Assembly (NCBI RefSeq): GCF_000499385.1
Contig: NW_013651811.1
Coordinates: 226,451-290,450 of the forward strand
Length of the DNA: 64,000 bases
From: Eimeria necatrix
Lineage: Eukaryota; Apicomplexa; Conoidasida; Eucoccidiorida; Eimeriidae
Reading direction: 5' to 3'
This document shows positions 58,810 to 64,000 of the stretch, one piece after another. Within the stretch, counting starts at the first letter, position 1. Every line of letters begins with the position of its first letter. The translations under genes were made by a program, and so were the position numbers. Below the pieces are notes generated by a model. It made no database searches. It was not told where the DNA came from and was given only the letters and a program-made list of their open reading frames with translations.

Positions 58810-59552
58810 TCGCCAAGCTAAACCAAAGGAACGGGAGCACCATCAATACAAGCAACAAAACTCTTGCACTAATATCAACAGCAGCAGCCTACGCTGCAGT
58901 CCCGTCATCTCCTCTGCGCCACAAACTGCTGGCTTTTGCGCCACTGCTCCTGCTGCGGCTGGCAGCAGCAGCGGCTGCTGCTGCCTCACTGCGACCCCTG
59001 CTGCCTTGCAGCAATTGAAGAGGAGCCAACTTGTGGGCTGGGGTCAGTGATATGTCCGTATTTGCTGCAACAGGAGCAGGAGCACCAGCAGTAGCAGCAA
59101 CAGTAGCAGCAATGGCAAAAATGCACACACTGAACTGCAAAACGGGATCCGGAAAGATCTCATGAAAAGGCTAAATAAGGACAAGGAAAGTGCGAAATAG
59201 AAAAGGGAGAGCTCGTAACAGCAGCACACGAATGCCAGCAGAAGCAACCAACTGCAGCAGCAAAACGCAGCACAGCGAAAACGGGCTGCACCTCACCATT
59301 GACGATGCCAATGAGGTCTTCCAAAGAAAGCGAATGAAGTGCCAAGCCAGAATTACGCAGAGAAACAACACCTAGAACGAATGTCCTGACGCAGCAGCAG
59401 CAGGAACGGGAGAAACGCCAGCATGTGAAGCAACAAACGCAGCAGCAGCATAGCCGAAGCAAGCGAGGCAGCAGTAGCGATCCCAGCAGCGGTGCAAACA
59501 GAGTCCCTATGCAGCGTAGAAGTAAGCAAAGGTGGCAAGCATTCGACGGGAT
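58810..59552. other. Intergenic, triplet-rich
   Basis: Separates two minus-strand genes. It is CAG-rich and open in several frames by composition, with no independent coding evidence. Confidence 0.35.
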
Positions 59553-60031
59553 TCAGAGAAACAGCGGCTGCAGCGGCAGCAAACACAGCAGCAGGCTCAG
59601 CAACAAGTACCACTTGACTACGGCCGGCCACTGCTGCTCCGCAAAGGCTGCCAAATACCTGCAAAAACAAAGAAGCAATAGGCAAACCGAAAGTATAAAG
59701 AGAAGCAAAAACATATAACGGTAAAGAGCTGACAAACAAGCAGCAAAGAAGCACACAAAGGCAGACACAGGCAGACGCGCAAACAACAAAAAGAAAACAA
59801 AGACGGGGGAACAGGGAGGAGGTGACACAAATGAACACCCAAATGATTGGCGAAGGCGACAAAGAAACAAACAAATGGAGAGAAACGAAGGAAACGGAAG
59901 CAGCAAGCCGGCCTGCTTCACCGCTTGATCATCGAGTGCGTCAGCCACTCGCTGATGAAGACAGTGCCCTTGAAAGGCCGCAGCAGCGCTGATTCCGCCT
60001 CTCTGAACGCTACAGTCTTGGAGGCAGACAT
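59553..60031 (-). CDS. Small tail-anchored membrane protein, 71 residues
   Basis: Two exons: 60031..59922 from ATG and 59658..59553 to TGA. They join in phase 2 across a GTGAAG donor and a TTTTTGCAG acceptor, giving 71 residues. The N-terminal part is soluble and mixed (SASKTVAFREAESALLRPFK, then TVFISEWLTHSMIKR). The C-terminal part holds a single hydrophobic segment after KWY (LLLSLLLCLLPLQPLFL) ending at the C-terminus. Unlike its neighbours it has no Gln/Ala/Ser run despite lying in CAG-rich DNA. Size and layout fit a small subunit of a mitochondrial or ER membrane complex, but I do not recognise the family. A second frame of exon 2 is also open but Ala-only in character. Confidence 0.65.
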
Positions 60032-60486
60032 TTTCCAGCCGTTGCTGCGGAGGCCGCCGGGGTTATGGCTGTTGCTGTGGTTGCTGCACCTCTCTGTAAA
60101 CGCTGCTGTGACTGCTGCTCGGGTTGCTGCTTAGCTGCTGCTGCTGCTCCTGTCACAGCTGCTGCGGCAAGACTGCAGCTACAGTCTTCTGCACAGCAGC
60201 GCCTGCGCCGTCAGGTGCGAAACCAGCGCTGTTCAACACTAAACAGACTCGTAGGTGCCTTGTCTCGCGGTGCCAGCAGCAACACCAGCTGCTGCTGGTG
60301 CTGTTGCTGTCGTGCCGAGGCACGATTAACCGTATTAAGGCCACTTATAGGGCGCATCTGCTGCTGCTGTCGCCGCAGAGCAGCAGCCAGGTAACTTTGC
60401 CACTTCAGCACAACTTGCTGTGTGTAGTGCCTGGCACTACAATTGACCTTCGTCGTTACCCCTCGAGGCTTAATAGTGCGAAAGAC
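60032..60486. other. Intergenic, end of the CAG-rich segment
   Basis: Upstream flank of the small membrane protein gene and left flank of the retroelement. Triplet repeats fade by about 60400. Confidence 0.4.
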
Positions 60487-60538
60487 ATGAATAATATTAA
60501 ATATCTTAAGGCATGAATAATATTGAATATCTTAAGGC
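60487..60538. repeat. Two 26-bp tandem units at the retroelement edge
   Basis: 60487-60512 and 60513-60538 match except for one base (ATATTAAATAT versus ATATTGAATAT). They lie at or just outside the proposed left end of the LTR. Confidence 0.9.
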
Positions 60539-60841
60539 ATAAGGCACAGCTGGATAGCGGAGAATCATAAACGGGAACTCGCGCCAGTCGGCCCGCACCG
60601 GGCAAAGGGCTGGACGCGAGGCCGGTGCCGCAACTCATGCATTGACCCTCAGCAAGGGTCATCACCCAGTTCTATTATTCTGGGTTTCCTGAGCCTTACA
60701 ATAATATGATCTCAACTGTACATGATTATTTTGATGTTGAAGTCGTTGACCATTATTATAGTGCTTTCATCCTAGTCAGACTCGCTCGAGATCATACGTA
60801 GTAACAGTGTAGTCGCCGACTCACTACACCTGTGCACTACA
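60514..60841 (+). mobile_element. Candidate 5' LTR
   Basis: The right end is set by CA at 60840-60841 directly before a TGGGGG primer-binding-site candidate. The left end is a guess (TG at 60514 or 60488). It contains two small hairpins, 60643-60648/60655-60660 and 60664-60669/60680-60685, in what would be the transcribed part. Without the 3' LTR the limits cannot be confirmed. Confidence 0.45.
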
Positions 60842-60843
60842 TT

Positions 60844-60859
60844 TGGGGGCCGTTCCGGG
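60844..60859 (+). other. Candidate primer-binding site
   Basis: TGGGGGCCGTTCCGGG begins with TGG, the complement of a tRNA CCA end, and stands 2 nt after the proposed LTR end. The matching tRNA was not identified. Confidence 0.4.
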
Positions 60860-61043
60860 AAACTTCCAAATTAATCCGGGACATTTTCTCGTGAGTTCGG
60901 GATATTACTAAAATAATCCGGGCAGAATTTTCGAACTAGCTCTAGAAGCCCGAAGGGATCTCTTCACTTAAGTGAGAACCAGAAGGGATATGTCCCTCCG
61001 CAACGGCAAAACGGTACGGCCTCCACCTTAGCCGAACGCAACA

Positions 61044-62096
61044 ATGCCAAAATTTGCTGGGACAGGCGAGAAACCCGCGGAGTATCCCCTTGAACCGTCC
61101 ACCACGGGGGTGGCCCGATCGGCACCTAGGGTCTGGGAACGCGGCGCTGGAGGACAAAAGTCACCAGATATGGATCAGACTTGGGCGGAACCGGGTATGA
61201 CCGATTTCATGCGGGAACTTGTCGCACAGATGGCTCGGGGAATAGTGCAAGCAACCCAGAGATCCATCGGATACGAGGACGGCACGAACATGAGGAATTT
61301 TCTCGACCTTGCAGAGTTAGATTTCCTCGAACGGGGGTTGGAAGAACAGCAATGGGGGGAAGAGCTCAAAAGATACCTGAAGGGAGACGCCTTAGGTTAC
61401 TGGTTGTATCTGCGTCGTACTGGAGTACCCTTGACTGATTGGGAGCATCTTAGACAGTGCTTATGCGAGCACTTCGGTAGCATAACTAAGGAACGGATGA
61501 AAGTTTTGATGGCGGAGAATGTATGGAGGGGCGACCACCACGCATACTCTGCGCGCTTTGCGACAATCGTGGCACAAGGGGTGTCGGTGGCTACAGATCA
61601 GTTGGTGGGCTACTACTTGGCCAACCTACCGGACGAAATAGCACAACGATTAACTGAAGAGGGAACAAGGAAGTTTACGGACTGGCAGGAAGCCGCCGCA
61701 GCCCTGGCTGCTATGAGGGCACCGTGGAAAGATTTCTGTGAAGACCGTCACCGATACCGGCGGGAGTTAGAGGATGCCCAGCGTAGTTGGGCTTACAGCA
61801 GGCGAGATTCAGGCCTACTTCATGAACGACAGAACAGGAACGACACATGGAATGATATTCCAGACTTGCGTTGTTATGCGTGCAGCGGAAGGGGACATGC
61901 GAGCAGGGACTGTCCGCTCCGTAACGGAGCGACGCGACGAACCGGGGAAACGTGCTCCCGGTGCGGGGGCCGGGATCACTACGCTAGAGACTGTCCTACG
62001 TTGGCTCGACCCAGTGCGGAGCCCGCTAGACCGCCCAGACAACAGCCTCGGCGGCCCAACGTTAAGCAGTCGAGGCATTTAAACGAACGAGCCTAG
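61044..62096 (+). CDS. Gag polyprotein of the retrotransposon
   Basis: 350 residues from ATG 61044 to TAG at 62094. Forms the virus-like particle and binds the element RNA. The middle is a retrotransposon capsid-type region (LAELDFLERGLEEQQWGEEL, WEHLRQCLCEHFG, YYLANLPDEIAQRL). Near the C-terminus are two CCHC zinc knuckles, CYACSGRGHASRDC and CSRCGGRDHYARDC, both C-x2-C-x4-H-x4-C with all ligands present. The tail is Arg/Pro-rich. Gag is intact, unlike pol. A separate frame (62147-62476) follows it, with a tandem duplication at its end. Confidence 0.93.
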   Translation: MPKFAGTGEKPAEYPLEPSTTGVARSAPRVWERGAGGQKSPDMDQTWAEPGMTDFMRELVAQMARGIVQATQRSIGYEDGTNMRNFLDLAELDFLERGLEEQQWGEELKRYLKGDALGYWLYLRRTGVPLTDWEHLRQCLCEHFGSITKERMKVLMAENVWRGDHHAYSARFATIVAQGVSVATDQLVGYYLANLPDEIAQRLTEEGTRKFTDWQEAAAALAAMRAPWKDFCEDRHRYRRELEDAQRSWAYSRRDSGLLHERQNRNDTWNDIPDLRCYACSGRGHASRDCPLRNGATRRTGETCSRCGGRDHYARDCPTLARPSAEPARPPRQQPRRPNVKQSRHLNERA

Positions 62097-62434
62097 CCGT
62101 TAAGGGAGACGAGCGGGCTAGGCTGACCAGGAGTAGTAAAGGTACGATGTGCGCGGTAGCGACAGGGCCTAACTCCATTCCAGTCTCCCCAGATTGGGGA
62201 AGAAGGTTGTGTATTGGGAAAGAGCGAGAGTGCCCCGAGGGTCCGGATGTGGGGAAGACTCAGCAAACCCCTGCAGACCAGTCCCACACCGAGACTACGT
62301 CGCCAATCAAGGAATGGTCTAGGCGTAGATTGGATCACAGCTGTGAGCAGAACAACGTAACTACTGAAGGGGACCGTCCGCAGGACGCGGGCACTAAAGA
62401 ACTACAATGGTGGCGCGAGCGGAGACTACAGGAA

Positions 62435-64000
62435 CTTGCCTCGCCCACTTGCCTCGCCCACGGGGACTCTGTGTAGTGTGGGTATGACCGCCGTGCTAAG
62501 AGTCGAAGTGCTCGGCGATCAGTGTGAAGCTCTATTAGACACCGGCGCCTCAAAGAGTTTCATTAGCCCAGAGGCGGTAGAACGTTTGCAGCCTAGAGCA
62601 AGGAAGCTGCCTGAGGAACACGTGTTCACCGTAGCTAACGGTTAGATCGAGTGGTGAAGGGGCTCACAATGTGGTGTGGGACAACCCGTTTAGCTGGCGA
62701 CTTCTTGGTCGGCCCGGTGCCATATGACCTTGTGGTGGGACTTGATTGGCTGACTGAGCATAGGGTAGCGTGGTATTTCCAGTCTGATAAGCTTCGTACG
62801 TATGTGAATGGCCAGTGGTGCGATCTACCGGTGGTTCGTGCCACCGTTGACACACAACGGACCGGCAGTACCTTAGGGACGCGTCAACGGACCCCCGCAG
62901 AGCAGGCGTACGACATACTGGCTAAGCAGGTGGCAGACATGTCTAGGGAGGAAGCTACTACACTTCTACGACCACCCCCTAAGAGGTATAAGCCACCTCC
63001 GAGGGGCAAGGGAAAATCAGTGGTTGCTGCCCTGTTACAGCGGGCTTCGGAGAGTGCAGCTTGCATACACCACCCACTTCAAGGGCTCTACGTTATGCTA
63101 GCGCTTCCCGCGATGGAGACCGACGTGGCTCTACGTCTAGTGGAGGAGTGGCAAGGGGCTTTATGTTGTGCCTTAATCGAAGTCTCCCCTTCCAACCCCC
63201 ACCGACAGTCTCCTAAGGCACTACCCGTTTCCGCGTTTCCCGATGACGAGGAAACATCCCCTTGGCCATCGGCCAAACTGTGGCTAACCTCCGTGGAGGC
63301 GCATGGAGCGTGGAGGCGCAGGAAACTCCCCGTGTGATAAAGGATGTGTTGTGTGCTCACCGTGCTGTCTTTCCTGATAAACTTCCTACAGGTTTGCCGC
63401 CGAAGCGCCCTCACGATCATCGTATTCTTCTTGTGCCAGGGAAGCTCCCTACGAAATCGGCGATCTACCGCATGACCCCCGAACAACTTTTATTTCACAA
63501 GCAGGAGATAGCGAAGCTGTCCGCTAATGGGTGGATAGGCCCTACCTACTCCCCGATCTGCGCACCTACGATTATGGTTGATAAGCGAAGCGATGAGACG
63601 GGCGAGCGCAAGATGCGCATGGTCGTTAATTATAGGGAGCTGAACGCCCTCACGATTGCGCCGGACTTCCCACTACCACCTATTCAAACGATTCTTGAGA
63701 TGTTGGGGGGTGCCCGATACTTTTCCACCCTCGATCTCGAGTCAGGGTTTCACCAGATAAGGATGGCCAAGGAAGACCGATGGAAGACAGCTTTCCGTTC
63801 GGTTATGGGGTTATTCGAGTATAGGGTCATGCCCTTTGGCCTCAAAGGCGCACCTGCTACCTTTCAGGCCAACATTAATGCATACCTACAGCCCTTATTA
63901 GGTCAGGGAGTCATCGCGTACCTTGACGACGTCCTCATTTACAGCCCAGACCTTCCCAGCCATGTTGCTCTCCTCCAACAGGTACTCGGTATTTTTCTTG
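62435..64000 (+). pseudogene. Pol (protease and reverse transcriptase), frame-broken
   Basis: Protease shows LLDTGASKSFIS (active-site DTG). Downstream, PYDLVVGLDWL marks the protease C-terminal part. Reverse transcriptase follows from about 63334: MRMVVNYRELNALT, YFSTLDLESGFHQIRM, MPFGLKGAPATFQ and the catalytic YLDDVLIYS, open to the right edge. Breaks: a 13-bp tandem duplication at 62435-62460 that shifts frame just before the protease; an in-frame TAG at 62643 followed by a frame change; and a 17-bp duplication at 63293-63320 that shifts frame and leads to TGA at 63335. RT catalytic residues are all present. As it stands one continuous Pol cannot be made unless several recoding events occur. 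Confidence 0.9.

Larger units (their letters stand above)
46600..60130. repeat. CAG/CTG triplet-saturated segment
   Basis: Short interrupted runs of CAG, GCA, AGC and their complements occur every few tens of bases, in exons, introns and flanks. Depending on frame and strand they give Gln, Ala, Ser, Leu or Cys runs. The longest is near 57430-57495 (CTG with CTA interruptions, read as poly-Ser on the minus strand). Breaks of lower density lie around 52900-53700 and 55400-55950. Triplets are far rarer left of about 46.6 kb and right of about 60.4 kb. Confidence 0.9.
60488..64000 (+). mobile_element. Ty3/gypsy-type LTR retrotransposon, 5' part
   Basis: Order seen: LTR candidate, primer-binding-site candidate, gag, protease, reverse transcriptase. 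The element runs off the right edge before RNase H, integrase and the 3' LTR. Gag with CCHC knuckles and protease upstream of RT fit the Ty3/gypsy order, but without integrase position the superfamily rests on RT and gag style. The left end is not fixed. Confidence 0.9.

Noticed and set aside
57495..59018. Large plus-strand Ala/Leu frames opposite the Gln/Ser-rich gene
   Set aside because: Open because CTG repeats lack stops; no non-repeat islands as seen on the minus strand.
1..64000. CRISPR arrays, bacterial defence or operon-like systems
   Set aside because: Intron-bearing eukaryotic genes throughout; no regularly spaced repeats or prokaryotic gene clusters were seen.

Overview
The window reads as nuclear DNA of a coccidian apicomplexan, most likely Eimeria or a close relative such as Cyclospora. 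Three things point there: genes with many short GT-AG introns; long Gln, Ala and Ser homopolymer runs, all written by CAG-type triplets in different frames; and a Ty3/gypsy-type retroelement beside otherwise eukaryotic housekeeping genes. No bacterial operon signals are present. The species call is an inference.

Layout. Roughly 1-46 kb is poor in triplet repeats. In order it holds: the first two exons of a prolyl oligopeptidase (-, runs off the left edge); a C2HC zinc-finger gene (-); a small gene with a mitochondrial-type leader (-); a five-exon gene for a 1643-residue protein of unknown function (+); an 18-exon coiled-coil gene (-) convergent with it; an unidentified short gene (-); an ELM2-like gene (-); a gene-poor stretch of about 13 kb (25.6-38.8 kb); ribosomal protein eS10 (+); a triple CCCH zinc-finger gene (-); and a PRO2/ProA-type gamma-glutamyl phosphate reductase (-).

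Roughly 46-60 kb is saturated with CAG/CTG triplets in exons and introns. It holds: an organellar RF1-type peptide chain release factor (-); a probable Nup88/Nup82-like nucleoporin (+); two low-complexity proteins (-); and a two-exon gene for a 71-residue membrane protein (-). From about 60.5 kb to the right edge lies the 5' part of a Ty3/gypsy-type element: LTR candidate, gag with two zinc knuckles, protease and reverse transcriptase. Two short tandem duplications and nonsense changes have broken its pol.

Exon models were built by hand from GT/AG sites and phase. Where a model closes in frame across all junctions, I say so. The genes share no single pathway; they are independent units, as usual in an apicomplexan chromosome. 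The clearest unexplained signals are a 10-nt microexon, a perfect 20-bp hairpin inside the CCCH coding exon, a bipartite foldback between two convergent genes, the gene-poor block, and the sharp change to CAG-rich DNA near 46.6 kb.
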